39,275 bases of DNA from Marixanthomonas sp963974425 (GCF_963974425.1 NZ_CAXBCK010000035.1:1-39275), one strand, 5' to 3'. Positions 15,860 to 23,722 are shown, counted from the first letter of the stretch. Made by a program: numbers and translations. Notes: a model not told the origin generated them from the letters alone.

Positions 15860-16417
15860 TTATATAACTGAATCGGTATCTTTTTCTTGAATTTCAGGTT
15901 CTGGATCTATAAGCTCTTCATCATTTCTGAAATCATCCACTTCTCTTAAAATATGAGGAAGCACTAACGGAGCTAAGGATGCTACAGGCGGATATAAAAT
16001 AGATTCATGTCGTTGTTCTTCCGAAACAATAGTATAGCTTTCTGATGCATTTACAAACATAAAGATTACACTTACTATAAAAGCATATTTTAAAACGCTA
16101 AAAACGGCTCCTAATAGTTTGTTTACTATTCCCAAAGCAGCAAAGTCTGCTATTTTAGTCAACAGCTTTCCGGCCAATGAAACCACAAAGACAATAATTA
16201 AAAACGTAACGGCAAAAGCTGCTAAATTGGTGGTTTGCGTGCTCCAGTCAAATCGGCTTGAAAGAAAATCTGCTGCATAATGCGAAAAGTAAATCGCACC
16301 ATAAACCCCAGCAATTATACCTATTAAAGAAGCAAGGGTGACAAACAACCCTTTTTTAAAGCCTAGATAAAAAGCGATGAGCAAAATAACGCCGAGAATA
16401 ATGTCGATTGTGACCAT
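15860..16417 (-). CDS. CvpA family membrane protein
   Basis: 185 residues from the ATG at 16417; the frame extends upstream to 16468 but the extra residues are not family-like. The protein starts VTIDIILGVILLIAFYLGFKKGL, a typical CvpA opening, with TM helices at about 4-22, 28-45, 60-83 and 105-125, and an acidic, non-conserved C-terminal tail from about 140. CvpA is an inner membrane protein linked in E. coli to colicin V production and stress tolerance; the biochemical function is unclear. It is convergent with sulP and divergent from the gene at 16537. Confidence 0.88.
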   Translation of the reverse strand: MVTIDIILGVILLIAFYLGFKKGLFVTLASLIGIIAGVYGAIYFSHYAADFLSSRFDWSTQTTNLAAFAVTFLIIVFVVSLAGKLLTKIADFAALGIVNKLLGAVFSVLKYAFIVSVIFMFVNASESYTIVSEEQRHESILYPPVASLAPLVLPHILREVDDFRNDEELIDPEPEIQEKDTDSVI

Positions 16418-16491
16418 ACTATAAGTTTGAAGTAAATATACTATTTCTAAAAATATCGGGTAATGCAAACTGTGTTTTTACGCTTTTTCAG

Positions 16492-16524
16492 TTTGCCTTT
16501 TGGTATTTTAAAGACGTATCTTTG
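16492..16524 (+). promoter_or_regulatory. Promoter TTTG-N21-TATCTTTG
   Basis: TTTG at 16492-16495 and TATCTTTG at 16517-16524 match the -33 and -7 elements of Bacteroidota housekeeping promoters with a 21-bp spacer. The ATG at 16537 follows closely. Confidence 0.7.
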
Positions 16525-16536
16525 TACCTATAATTT

Positions 16537-16893
16537 ATGGCAAGAGACGAACAATTAAAACAACAATGGGAAGCGGTGGTTAAGCTATTGAGCGACCGTT
16601 TTGCCGATGGCGAGCAACTAGACTTGGATGCGATTATTTATTTAATTGGTGTACAGGAATTAGGACAATTGCACAGGCGGTTTAAAAAAGATGATAAAAT
16701 AAACTTGATGCACATTGCTATTTGCAGGTTGCTAGAACCTTTTGGGTATTACGAGTTTGAATATTTTGACGATCAAAGTTGGCCACACTATAAAATGCTA
16801 GAACAGCTACCACCTTTAAAGGCAGGTGAGCAGAGTGTATTAATGAAAGAAGCGATTGTGCATTATTTCCTTGAAAAGGAAGTGATTAAATAG
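16537..16893 (+). CDS. Conserved hypothetical protein
   Basis: A 118-residue soluble, mostly helical protein (DEQLKQQWEAVVKLLSDRF; ELGQLHRRFKKDDKINLMHI; then FEYFDDQSWPHYKML). It has no signal or TM segment and no motif I can name. The consensus promoter directly upstream and clean coding pattern show it is a real gene. The spacing to pheS is 35 bp, so both could be co-transcribed, though pheS also has its own -7-like box at 16907. No function can be assigned. Confidence 0.75.
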   Translation: MARDEQLKQQWEAVVKLLSDRFADGEQLDLDAIIYLIGVQELGQLHRRFKKDDKINLMHIAICRLLEPFGYYEFEYFDDQSWPHYKMLEQLPPLKAGEQSVLMKEAIVHYFLEKEVIK

Positions 16894-16906
16894 CCAATAA
16901 TTTATG

Positions 16907-16914
16907 TAATTTTG
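16907..16914 (+). promoter_or_regulatory. -7-like box TAATTTTG before pheS
   Basis: Matches TAnnTTTG and lies 15 bp before the pheS ATG. No good -33 TTG is visible at the expected distance, so this may be a weak or fortuitous match. Confidence 0.35.
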
Positions 16915-16928
16915 CCATCCACAATAAT

Positions 16929-17954
16929 ATGGGTATGCTAGATAAAATTAAAGAACATATTGCCGAAGTTGAAGCATTTACAACAACTTCAAAAGACGAA
17001 GTAGAGAAATTTCGAATAAAATACCTTGGAAAGAAAGGGTTATTGAACGACTTTTTTGCTGAATTCAAAAATGTTCCTAACGAACAAAAAAAGGAATTTG
17101 GGCAGACGATTAATACACTTAAAAATGCGGCTCAAGAAAAAGTAGATGCTATAAAGGCAACTTTAGAAGCGAAAGAAGAGATTAAAGGTGTGTATGGCGA
17201 TCTTTCTCGTCCAGGTGAACCGATTGAACTAGGTTCGCGCCACCCTATTTCTGTCGTTAAGAATAAAATTACCGAAATATTTTCTCGTATTGGTTTTAAT
17301 GTATCTGAAGGACCGGAAATTGAAGATGATTGGCATAACTTTACAGCTTTAAATTTACCCGAATACCACCCAGCTCGGGATATGCAGGATACCTTTTTTG
17401 TACAGACCGATCCTGATATTATGTTACGTACGCATACATCGACCGTTCAAGTTCGGTACATGGAAAATAATAAACCGCCTATTCGTACTATTTCACCAGG
17501 GCGTGTATATAGAAATGAAGCTATTTCAGCACGGTCACATTGCTTTTTTCATCAAGTAGAAGGATTGTATGTTGATAAAGGCGTAAGCTTTGCAGATTTA
17601 AAACAGACGCTTCAATATTTCACTACGGAATTGTTCGGAAAATCTAAAATACGGTTGCGACCTTCTTACTTTCCGTTTACCGAGCCAAGTGCCGAAGTAG
17701 ATGTGTATTGGGGATTAGAAACCGAAACCGATTATAAAATGACCAAAGGTACTGGTTGGTTAGAAATTATGGGTTGTGGTATGGTAGATCCTAACGTCCT
17801 TGAAAATTGCGGAATAGATTCTGAAGAGTATTCTGGTTTCGCTTTCGGGATGGGAATAGACCGTATTGCTTTATTACTACACCAAATACCAGACATTCGC
17901 ATGTTAAGTGAAAATGACCTTCGCTTTTTGCAACAGTTTAAAAGTGTATTATAA
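16929..17954 (+). CDS. pheS: Phenylalanine--tRNA ligase alpha subunit
   Basis: A 341-residue class II aminoacyl-tRNA synthetase subunit, which charges tRNA-Phe together with PheT (not in this window). An N-terminal coiled coil (about 1-90) is followed by the catalytic domain. Motif 1 is around GRHP-like GSRHPISVVKNKI (about 98-110) and the PheS signature SEGPEIEDDWHNF lies near 127-139. Motif 2 is in HTSTVQVRYM ... RVYRNEAISARSHCFFHQVEG, and motif 3 in SGFAFGMGIDRIALL near the C-terminus. ATG at 16929 or 16935 could be the start. Length is normal. Confidence 0.97.
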   Translation: MGMLDKIKEHIAEVEAFTTTSKDEVEKFRIKYLGKKGLLNDFFAEFKNVPNEQKKEFGQTINTLKNAAQEKVDAIKATLEAKEEIKGVYGDLSRPGEPIELGSRHPISVVKNKITEIFSRIGFNVSEGPEIEDDWHNFTALNLPEYHPARDMQDTFFVQTDPDIMLRTHTSTVQVRYMENNKPPIRTISPGRVYRNEAISARSHCFFHQVEGLYVDKGVSFADLKQTLQYFTTELFGKSKIRLRPSYFPFTEPSAEVDVYWGLETETDYKMTKGTGWLEIMGCGMVDPNVLENCGIDSEEYSGFAFGMGIDRIALLLHQIPDIRMLSENDLRFLQQFKSVL

Positions 17955-17995
17955 AAAATAACCTCTCACAAGTACTGATTAAAACCTAAAAACAG

Positions 17996-18163
17996 ATGAA
18001 AAAATATTTAATTGTTGGTTTTTTAATCGTTGCACTATTAGTAGTTGCCTACCTTACTTTTGTAATTGCCGCTATAAAAATTATAGTGGGTAGTATTTTC
18101 TTAGGAATATTTGCCTTGGCTTTGTTAGGCGTGTGGATTACTTGGAAAGTTAAAAAAGATTGA
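17996..18163 (+). CDS. Small two-helix membrane protein (55 aa)
   Basis: An ATG at 17996 opens a 55-codon frame ending in TGA at 18161-18163. The product begins MKKYLIVGFL, has two predicted TM segments (about 4-26 and 28-50) with a single lysine between, and ends WKVKKD, giving positive ends. It follows pheS by 41 bp and precedes the next gene by six bases. The tight spacing, membrane-like composition and lack of any competing frame support a real small protein. No family is recognised. Confidence 0.6.
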   Translation: MKKYLIVGFLIVALLVVAYLTFVIAAIKIIVGSIFLGIFALALLGVWITWKVKKD

Positions 18164-18169
18164 TTCTGT

Positions 18170-18565
18170 ATGCGTAAAGATATTATAATCCCTGAAGTGA
18201 AGAACGTTTATATAGCTGCGGTTAACGAGTTTAACGAGGAGTTTAAAACGTACGATTGGAACGCCTATATTATTAATGACAATTCCGAACCGTTAGAAAC
18301 CGTCATCATTATATCACAAGGCTACGATTGTAAAAAAATGACCGCCCCGATGCGGAAAACAATCCAATTATTACCGGCTAAAGGATATGCTAAGATTGAA
18401 TATTTGGAAGAAAACGTATTGAAAGTAAACAACTTTTTTACCGTCACCTATTTTATTGGCGACAAGCTATACGACAAACGTTTTGAAATTCCAGCAAATG
18501 CTGCCATTCAGGATAATGCCGTTTCACTTCCTGTAGTGAAAAAGGATGGAGTTTTAGCTCGGTGA
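18170..18565 (+). CDS. Conserved hypothetical protein downstream of pheS
   Basis: A 131-residue soluble protein with a beta-rich pattern (NVYIAAVNEFNEEFKTYDWNA; PLETVIIISQGYD; KVNNFFTVTYFIGDKLYDKRFEIP). There is no signal peptide, TM helix or known catalytic motif. Homologues are often listed next to pheS and sometimes mislabelled after it; the fold does not resemble a synthetase. The TGA at 18563-18565 directly abuts the stop of the convergent gpsA gene, leaving no intergenic base and no terminator. Confidence 0.75.
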   Translation: MRKDIIIPEVKNVYIAAVNEFNEEFKTYDWNAYIINDNSEPLETVIIISQGYDCKKMTAPMRKTIQLLPAKGYAKIEYLEENVLKVNNFFTVTYFIGDKLYDKRFEIPANAAIQDNAVSLPVVKKDGVLAR

Positions 18566-19570
18566 TTAATCCAACTTATCTGTTAACTTCGTAAATACCT
18601 TTTTTGGGTCTTTCCCCTCATATAAAATATTATACACAGCAGTTATAATTGGTGTTTTAGCTTTTTTCTTCCCTTTTGCTTGGTTGAGGTTATAGGCACT
18701 TTTGGTGGCGTAATACCCTTCGGCAATCATACTCATTTCCATTTGGGCACTTTTTACAGTGTAGCCTTTCCCAATCATATTACCAAACATTCTATTTCGG
18801 CTAAATACAGAATAGCCCGTAACTAGCAAATCACCTAAATAGGCAGAATCATTAATGTTACGTTTCATTTTGTGTACTTTCTTCACGTACTTTTTCATCT
18901 CGCGTATGGCATTGCTCATCAATACGCTCTGAAAGTTATCTCCATAACCCAGACCGTGTGCAATTCCGGCAGCAATGGCATAGATGTTTTTAAGCATGGC
19001 TGCATATTCGGTGCCCATTACGTCATCGCTGGTGGTACATTTTATATAATCGCTAGACAATGTATCTGCAACTAACTTGGCTTTTTCTTCATCGGCGCAG
19101 GCAATGGTTAAATAAGACAAACGTTCTAAAGCGACCTCTTCGGCATGACAAGGGCCGGAAATAACGCCAATATTATTAAAAGCGACGTTATAATGGGTGT
19201 TAAAGTGATCACCAACAATTAAGCTGGTTTCAGGAACAATCCCTTTTATCGCCGAAAAGATCACTTTTTCTTCAAGAGAAACAGTAAGTTTTTTAAGTTC
19301 GGTTTCTACAAATGCCGAGGGGATAACAAAGATGAGGTAGTCTGCGTACTCTACCATTTCATTGATGTCATTACTCAATTTAAGCTGCGAAACTTTAAAC
19401 TCTACAGAACTTAAGTAATTGGGGTTGTGGTCTTCTTTTTTAATATGGTCTAGTGCATATGTGTTACGCATGTACCAACCTACTTCATCTAGATTTTCAC
19501 ATAGCATTTTCACAATGGCGGTTGCCCAGCTTCCGCCGCCAAAAACGGCAAATTTTGGTCTTTCTGTCAT
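18566..19570 (-). CDS. gpsA: NAD(P)H-dependent glycerol-3-phosphate dehydrogenase
   Basis: 334 residues from the ATG at 19570. The frame opens at 19603, but a TACTTTTG promoter box at 19591-19598 lies inside that extension, supporting the later start. The Rossmann motif is FGGGSWATA (about 9-17). Conserved segments follow: FVIPSAF, SAIKGI, GPCHAEEV, the lysine of EYAAMLKNIYAIAAGIAHGLGYGDN, and a C-terminal helical domain. The enzyme reduces dihydroxyacetone phosphate to sn-glycerol-3-phosphate for phospholipid synthesis and is cytosolic. It is convergent with, and abuts, the gene at 18170. Confidence 0.95.
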   Translation of the reverse strand: MTERPKFAVFGGGSWATAIVKMLCENLDEVGWYMRNTYALDHIKKEDHNPNYLSSVEFKVSQLKLSNDINEMVEYADYLIFVIPSAFVETELKKLTVSLEEKVIFSAIKGIVPETSLIVGDHFNTHYNVAFNNIGVISGPCHAEEVALERLSYLTIACADEEKAKLVADTLSSDYIKCTTSDDVMGTEYAAMLKNIYAIAAGIAHGLGYGDNFQSVLMSNAIREMKKYVKKVHKMKRNINDSAYLGDLLVTGYSVFSRNRMFGNMIGKGYTVKSAQMEMSMIAEGYYATKSAYNLNQAKGKKKAKTPIITAVYNILYEGKDPKKVFTKLTDKLD

Positions 19571-19590
19571 AATTAAGTTTTCAATTGTTT

Positions 19591-19598
19591 CAAAAGTA
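19591..19598 (-). promoter_or_regulatory. gpsA -7 box TACTTTTG
   Basis: The reverse complement of 19591-19598 is TACTTTTG, an exact TAnnTTTG match, 20 bp before the gpsA ATG at 19570. It decides against the longer gpsA start. Confidence 0.55.
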
Positions 19599-19664
19599 CG
19601 CAATTATTGTCAAGGCTCGAATTAAAGTGCAAATTTCAAGAATAGAACAAATCATTTAAAAAAC

Positions 19665-19681
19665 TTGGCACGTGTTTTGAA
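19665..19681 (+). promoter_or_regulatory. Sigma-54-like -24/-12 promoter
   Basis: TTGGCACG, four bases, then TTGAA matches the RpoN consensus TTGGCACG-N4-TTGCW except GA in place of GC at -12. GG and G(A) are 12 bp apart, as required. Transcription would begin near 19693, running toward the 3' end of nadD, where no conventional gene exists on this strand. Confidence 0.5.
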
Positions 19682-19692
19682 TCTTTTAAAAC

Positions 19693-19891
19693 TGAAATAT
19701 TATTGTTTTAGGGATATAGATTATTTAACAATGGATTATGAGTGTTTAAATAAGAATCCCCCAAACTTTGCGTTATAAGAGAACAAGAAAAACTGAATTT
19801 TAAAATAATTCAGAAAAATATATAAACCCTTTTTTTGGTTGGTTAGTAGAAGCCGTCTCACACTGTTTAATTTAGTCAGTTGGGGCGGTTT
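19693..19891 (+). ncRNA. Putative orphan transcript with hairpins, possible small RNA
   Basis: This is downstream of the sigma-54-like promoter. It holds the hairpin CTGAATT/AATTCAG (19793-19813) and a 3' stem in which 19850-19865 pairs with 19877-19891 (15 pairs, three G-T wobbles, one bulge; loop 19866-19876). The wobbles make the stem better on the plus-strand RNA than on the minus. No T tract follows. A 15-codon frame at 19731 could be translated. The RNA is inferred only; boundaries are uncertain. Confidence 0.3.
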
Positions 19892-19911
19892 CTCGTTGTA
19901 TAAGGATAAGA

Positions 19912-20502
19912 TTATTTATAAAAATTCATTTCATCCAAATACTTCCAAACGGTATGGGGTAACATAGGACGAATATTCATTCCTGATTGTATCCCTTTTC
20001 TTATAAAAGTTGAAGAGAGTTCCATAATTGGGGCGTCTACTTTTGTGATTTTGGGATGACCATCAAATTGAGTTTCAATGGTTCCTTCAGAAATTCTAGG
20101 ATATACATAGATAGCGTATCGGTCTAGAATAACTTCAAAGTTTTTCCACTTATGGAAGCTCTTTAAATTATCCTCACCCATTATTAAGGAAAATAATTTT
20201 TCAGGATACTTTTCCTCTAGATGTGCTAAAGTGTTGGTAGTATAATTGGGCTGTGGTAGATCAAACTCAATATTGCTGGCTTTAAGTTTTGGGTATTCTT
20301 CTAGTGCAATACGCACCATAGCCAAACGGTGATGGTCTTCAAGCAGCGTTTTCTTTTTTTTATGTGGATTGTGTGGCGTTACTACCATCCAGATTTCATC
20401 TAAATCACTATTTTCAACTAGGTGATTAGCAATAATGAGGTGTCCCACGTGAATAGGATTGAAGGTCCCAAAATAAAGCCCTATTTTTTTTGCTTTAACC
20501 AT
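19912..20502 (-). CDS. nadD: Nicotinate-nucleotide adenylyltransferase
   Basis: A 196-residue nucleotidyltransferase that makes nicotinate adenine dinucleotide from nicotinate mononucleotide and ATP in NAD synthesis. The family signature GTFNPIHVGH is at about 12-21, PHNPHKKK near 43-50, and the C-terminal ISSTxIR-type motif appears as LSSTFIRKGI near 163-172. It is cytosolic, of normal length, and the last gene of the yicC-gmk-nadD run. Its ATG is directly adjacent to the gmk stop with no gap, so translation is likely coupled. Confidence 0.95.
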   Translation of the reverse strand: MVKAKKIGLYFGTFNPIHVGHLIIANHLVENSDLDEIWMVVTPHNPHKKKKTLLEDHHRLAMVRIALEEYPKLKASNIEFDLPQPNYTTNTLAHLEEKYPEKLFSLIMGEDNLKSFHKWKNFEVILDRYAIYVYPRISEGTIETQFDGHPKITKVDAPIMELSSTFIRKGIQSGMNIRPMLPHTVWKYLDEMNFYK

Positions 20503-21099
20503 TTACTCTTCTTCTTGTTCGGGATGGCCATTTTTTATAAAACCGGATACTAATTCTTTCGCTTCGTTTAAGGCGGTGTCCAAGTCGTTGTTTTTAATAA
20601 TATAGTCAAACTGTGGAGCCGTCGCTAGTTCTACTGAAGCTTTCGCAATACGCATGTTAATACGCTCATCACTTTCAGTTTTTCTCTTTTTAAGCCTGCG
20701 TTTTAATTCATCCACACTTGGAGGTTTCACAAAAACAGCCAAAGTTTTCTCAGGATATTTCTTTTTTATCCGAAGTCCGCCAACCACATCTATATCAAAA
20801 ATTACATTTTTACCTTGCGCCCAGATGCGTTCTACTTCAGATTTTAATGTTCCGTAGAAATTATCGCGATATACTTCTTCCCACTCTAAAAAATCACCGT
20901 TTTTAATGTGTTGTTTAAAGTCTTTTAAACTGATAAAATAATAATCTTTGCCGTGTTCTTCGTCACCTCTTGGTTCTCGGGAAGTACACGATATTGAGAA
21001 GTCTAAATTTAATTCTTCTTGAGCGAGTAAGTATTGTACAATGGTTGTTTTACCACTTCCGGACGGTGCCGAAAAGACAAATAATTTTCCTCCTTCCAT
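20503..21099 (-). CDS. gmk: Guanylate kinase
   Basis: A 198-residue enzyme that phosphorylates GMP to GDP with ATP. The P-loop is APSGSGKTT (11-19), the GMP-binding segment SCTSREPRGDEEHGKDYYFIS lies near 38-58, and DFLEWEEVYRDNFYGT and VIFDIDVVGGLRIK follow. The C-terminus is acidic (QEEE). The start overlaps the yicC stop by one base and the stop abuts nadD, forming a tight three-gene operon with yicC first, as is common in Bacteroidota. Confidence 0.96.
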   Translation of the reverse strand: MEGGKLFVFSAPSGSGKTTIVQYLLAQEELNLDFSISCTSREPRGDEEHGKDYYFISLKDFKQHIKNGDFLEWEEVYRDNFYGTLKSEVERIWAQGKNVIFDIDVVGGLRIKKKYPEKTLAVFVKPPSVDELKRRLKKRKTESDERINMRIAKASVELATAPQFDYIIKNNDLDTALNEAKELVSGFIKNGHPEQEEE

Positions 21100-21956
21100 T
21101 ACAACACATTTAAAGCTTGTTCCTTAATTTTTTCCAGTTCATCTTTCATTTGCACAACTACTTGTTGCATAGGTGCAAAGTTCGCTTTACTACCAATGGT
21201 GTTAATTTCACGACCAATTTCTTGAGAGATAAAGCCTAATTTTTTTCCGTTACTTGTTTTATTTTGTAACGTTTCAGAAAAATAAGATAGGTGATTGCTC
21301 AAACGTACTTGCTCTTCGGTGATGTCGTACTTTTCAAGGTAATAAACTAGTTCTTGCTCAAAACGATTTTCGTCAACCGTTTCTTTTAAATCACTTACGG
21401 CTTTTGCCAACCGTTCTTTTACATTGTCCATGCGTTGTGGATCGAGCTCCATAACTTCATCTAATAGCGAAGAAATATTGTTTATACGTTTCTGAAAATC
21501 GGCTTCCAACGCTTTCCCTTCGTCGGTTCTATATTGATTGATGGATTGTAGTGCTTCGGCAACTGCCTCGGTGATTTTATTGAATTCCGTTTCATTAACT
21601 TCATCACGTTCCGTTTGTAAAGCATCAGGAAAGCGAACCGCCATTTTCATCAATTCAACAGGGTCGCCATCGGTAATATGAGCCAATTGTTTCATATATT
21701 GCTTAACTGCTGCTTCGTTAATTACAGTAGAAGTTTCCTCACTAGTTTGCTCTACGTAGAGGTTGAAATCTACTTTCCCGCGAGAGAGTGATTTCGAAAT
21801 TTGTTTCCGAATTTCTAACTCCTTTTCACGATACGCTGAAGGAACCCTCGCATTTACATCAAGGTTTTTGCTGTTTAACGATTTTATTTCAACCGTAATT
21901 TTTTTGGAAGGCAATTGCACTAAGCTTTTGCCGTAACCGGTCATCGACTGGATCAT
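21099..21956 (-). CDS. YicC/YloC family endoribonuclease
   Basis: A 285-residue YicC-type protein. It starts with the family hallmark MIQSMTGYGKS and ITVEIKSLNSKNLDVNARVP (to about 41). A helical middle follows (SLSRGKVDFNLYVEQ near 58-72), and the conserved C-terminus is GKKLGFISQEIGREINTIGSKANFAPMQQVVVQMKDELEKIKEQ. YicC proteins have been reported to have endoribonuclease activity; the target here is unknown. A TACCTTTG box on the minus strand (21976-21983) sits 20 bp upstream. gmk follows with a one-base overlap. Confidence 0.93.
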   Translation of the reverse strand: MIQSMTGYGKSLVQLPSKKITVEIKSLNSKNLDVNARVPSAYREKELEIRKQISKSLSRGKVDFNLYVEQTSEETSTVINEAAVKQYMKQLAHITDGDPVELMKMAVRFPDALQTERDEVNETEFNKITEAVAEALQSINQYRTDEGKALEADFQKRINNISSLLDEVMELDPQRMDNVKERLAKAVSDLKETVDENRFEQELVYYLEKYDITEEQVRLSNHLSYFSETLQNKTSNGKKLGFISQEIGREINTIGSKANFAPMQQVVVQMKDELEKIKEQALNVL

Positions 21957-21975
21957 ATTTTCAATTTAATGGTTG

Positions 21976-21983
21976 CAAAGGTA
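21976..21983 (-). promoter_or_regulatory. -7 box TACCTTTG for yicC-gmk-nadD
   Basis: Reverse complement of CAAAGGTA; an exact TAnnTTTG match, 19 bp before the yicC ATG. No clear -33 TTG is seen. Confidence 0.5.
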
Positions 21984-22036
21984 GTAAATTAGAATATAGT
22001 AGCTTAGCATTTAAAGCCTGCTGACTCATTTTTATA

Positions 22037-22999
22037 CTACTTGTTGCTATTTAGAAAAGTAGTCGCTCGGTTTTCACTGTAATAGGTTGCGTTCGTTTGA
22101 TGAAAACCTACATGACCACCATACTCAGGAGTTTCTAAATAGATGTTTTCTGAAGTTTCTGCAAATGAATAGGGATAGCTTTCTTCGGTTAAAAATGAAT
22201 CGTTTTTTGCGTTTAAAATCAATACAGGAATGGTAATATTCGGTAAAAATTGACCGCTACTATTTTGTTTGTAATAATCGTAAGCGTCCTTAAAACCGTG
22301 TGCTGGAGCAGTGTATAAATTATCAAAATCTAGTAAAGATTTTATTTGTTTTAAATCTGAAGCGCTCATTTTTTCAGGGAAATTTTGCACTTTAATTTTT
22401 AATTTCTTTCGAAGATTGTGTAAAAAGGAAGTTCGATATATCCAATTGTCGAAATTGGAAAGCGATTGTAATGTTCCCTTTAGATTTAAGGGAGTAGAAA
22501 CGGCAACAGCTCTTTTTATTTCCTTCGGAAGTATTTTGCGCTCCCCTAAATATTTCAGCATTAAATTTCCGCCTAAACTGAAACCAATTAAAGATATAGT
22601 ATCATATTTTTCTTTCTTCAGAAGAAAATCAACTACGGCTTGCAAATCGTCTGTTTTACCAGCATTGTATGAAGAAAACAACTTGTTTGGTTCGCCACTA
22701 CACCCCCTAAAATTAACAGCCACGGCATCCCAACCGTGTTTCGTAAGGCTTTTTGCCTGCCCTTTTATATAACGACGCTGTGCATTTCCTTCCAATCCGT
22801 GCAGAATAATTGCCACTTTTGAAGTTTTATTTTTTGCATACGAAAAATCAATATCTAAAAAATCACCATCTTCAAGATCTAGGCGTTCCCGATGCTGCTT
22901 TACTTTTGGAACAGGACGCAACTTAGCTGAATAAATTGTGGCAACATGCCCATTTTTAAAGATACCGCTAGGGGAATAAGTAGATTCAATTAGTGGCAT
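22037..22999 (-). CDS. YheT-type alpha/beta hydrolase
   Basis: A 320-residue serine hydrolase of the YheT/AB-hydrolase lineage. The opening is YSPSGIFKNGHVATIYSA, the oxyanion strand HGLEGNAQRRYIKG is near 67-80, and VNFRGCSGEPN is near 95-105. The nucleophile S141 is in GFSLGGN, with D267 (LNAKNDSFL) and H296 (YGGHVGFH) completing the triad. No signal peptide is visible. The substrate is unknown. The gene is divergent from the TetR regulator at 23100, with a TACTTTTG -7 box at 23020-23027 (minus). Confidence 0.92.
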   Translation of the reverse strand: MPLIESTYSPSGIFKNGHVATIYSAKLRPVPKVKQHRERLDLEDGDFLDIDFSYAKNKTSKVAIILHGLEGNAQRRYIKGQAKSLTKHGWDAVAVNFRGCSGEPNKLFSSYNAGKTDDLQAVVDFLLKKEKYDTISLIGFSLGGNLMLKYLGERKILPKEIKRAVAVSTPLNLKGTLQSLSNFDNWIYRTSFLHNLRKKLKIKVQNFPEKMSASDLKQIKSLLDFDNLYTAPAHGFKDAYDYYKQNSSGQFLPNITIPVLILNAKNDSFLTEESYPYSFAETSENIYLETPEYGGHVGFHQTNATYYSENRATTFLNSNK

Positions 23000-23019
23000 A
23001 CATAGGCTTGTTTTAATTG

Positions 23020-23027
23020 CAAAAGTA
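23020..23027 (-). promoter_or_regulatory. -7 box TACTTTTG for the YheT-type gene
   Basis: Reverse complement of CAAAAGTA, an exact TAnnTTTG match 20 bp before the ATG at 22999. Confidence 0.5.
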
Positions 23028-23064
23028 CCTAATTCTTAATTTGTAGTTAATGTATTCGTGCTTT

Positions 23065-23095
23065 TTTGTATTTAAGATACCAATCGGTATCTTTG
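23065..23095 (+). promoter_or_regulatory. TetR promoter and overlapping operator
   Basis: TTTG (23065-23068), a 19-bp spacer and TATCTTTG (23088-23095) form a consensus Bacteroidota promoter. The dyad AAGATACCAATCGGTATCTT (23074-23093; perfect 8-bp arms, 4-bp centre) covers the spacer and most of the -7 box. A TetR dimer bound here would block RNA polymerase, so self-repression is likely. The ATG at 23100 lies only about four bases past the -7 box, so the mRNA should be nearly leaderless. Confidence 0.75.
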
Positions 23096-23099
23096 TGCC

Positions 23100-23690
23100 A
23101 TGCGAAACGCAGAAGCAACAAAAAACACGATTATCAATGAAAGTGCAAACTTGTTTAATACACAGGGTTACAAGGCGACTTCCATTAGTGATATTACTAA
23201 AGCCACAGGCTTAACCAAAGGAGCAATTTACAGGCATTTTGAAAACAAAGGCGATTTAGAAAAGCATGCATTGCAACGACTGTCTAAAGTTATGTTTGGT
23301 GAGATAGGGACTAGCATTAAAGAAGCGAAAGACTTCAGAACTAAAATCGAGGCGATCTTTTCTTTTTTTGAAAATTATATGAATACACCTTTATATGAAG
23401 GCGGTTGCCCCGTAATGAATGCAGCTGTAGAAGCAGACGATGCAAACCCGATTTTACGCGAACAAGCCTGCGCTATGTTACAACAATTTAAAGATGCGGT
23501 GTCTACGTTAATTAAGAACGGCATTAAGAATAACCAAGTGAAACCTGATACAGATGTAGCTTTTTATAGCACCATATTTATTGCTACACTAGAAGGCGGA
23601 ATAATGATGAGCCGTTTACAACGAGATAAAAAAGCAATTACACATACCATTGCTCATTTACGAAACATAGTTACTGAAATCTCCATATAA
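23100..23690 (+). CDS. TetR/AcrR family transcriptional regulator
   Basis: A 196-residue regulator. The N-terminal TetR helix-turn-helix spans about 8-50 (IINESANLFNTQGYKATSISDITKATGLTKGAIYRHFENKGDLE). The C-terminal ligand domain is helical, with GGCPVMNAAVEADD near 101-114, a pattern seen in the YcdC/NemR-like TetR_C_33 group. A perfect dyad overlaps its own promoter. The two genes that follow on the same strand (hydrolase and thioesterase) are the probable regulon. The ligand is unknown; an acyl or reactive small molecule would fit the neighbours. Confidence 0.93.
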   Translation: MRNAEATKNTIINESANLFNTQGYKATSISDITKATGLTKGAIYRHFENKGDLEKHALQRLSKVMFGEIGTSIKEAKDFRTKIEAIFSFFENYMNTPLYEGGCPVMNAAVEADDANPILREQACAMLQQFKDAVSTLIKNGIKNNQVKPDTDVAFYSTIFIATLEGGIMMSRLQRDKKAITHTIAHLRNIVTEISI

Positions 23691-23722
23691 ACAGGTGTTG
23701 ATTTTTCAAATTTAAAAATTCA

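Larger units (their letters stand above)
19571..19911. other. 341-bp gene-poor gap between nadD and gpsA
   Basis: It contains the gpsA promoter box (minus, 19591-19598), a sigma-54-like promoter on plus (19665-19681), a 15-codon frame (19731-19778, MDYECLNKNPPNFAL), a 7-bp-arm hairpin (19793-19813) and a long imperfect hairpin (19850-19891). No tRNA and no convincing protein gene were found. Confidence 0.6.

Noticed and set aside
22311..22772. A 153-codon plus-strand frame opposite the YheT-type hydrolase
   Set aside because: The minus strand carries a full catalytic triad in the right order; the plus frame has no recognisable features.
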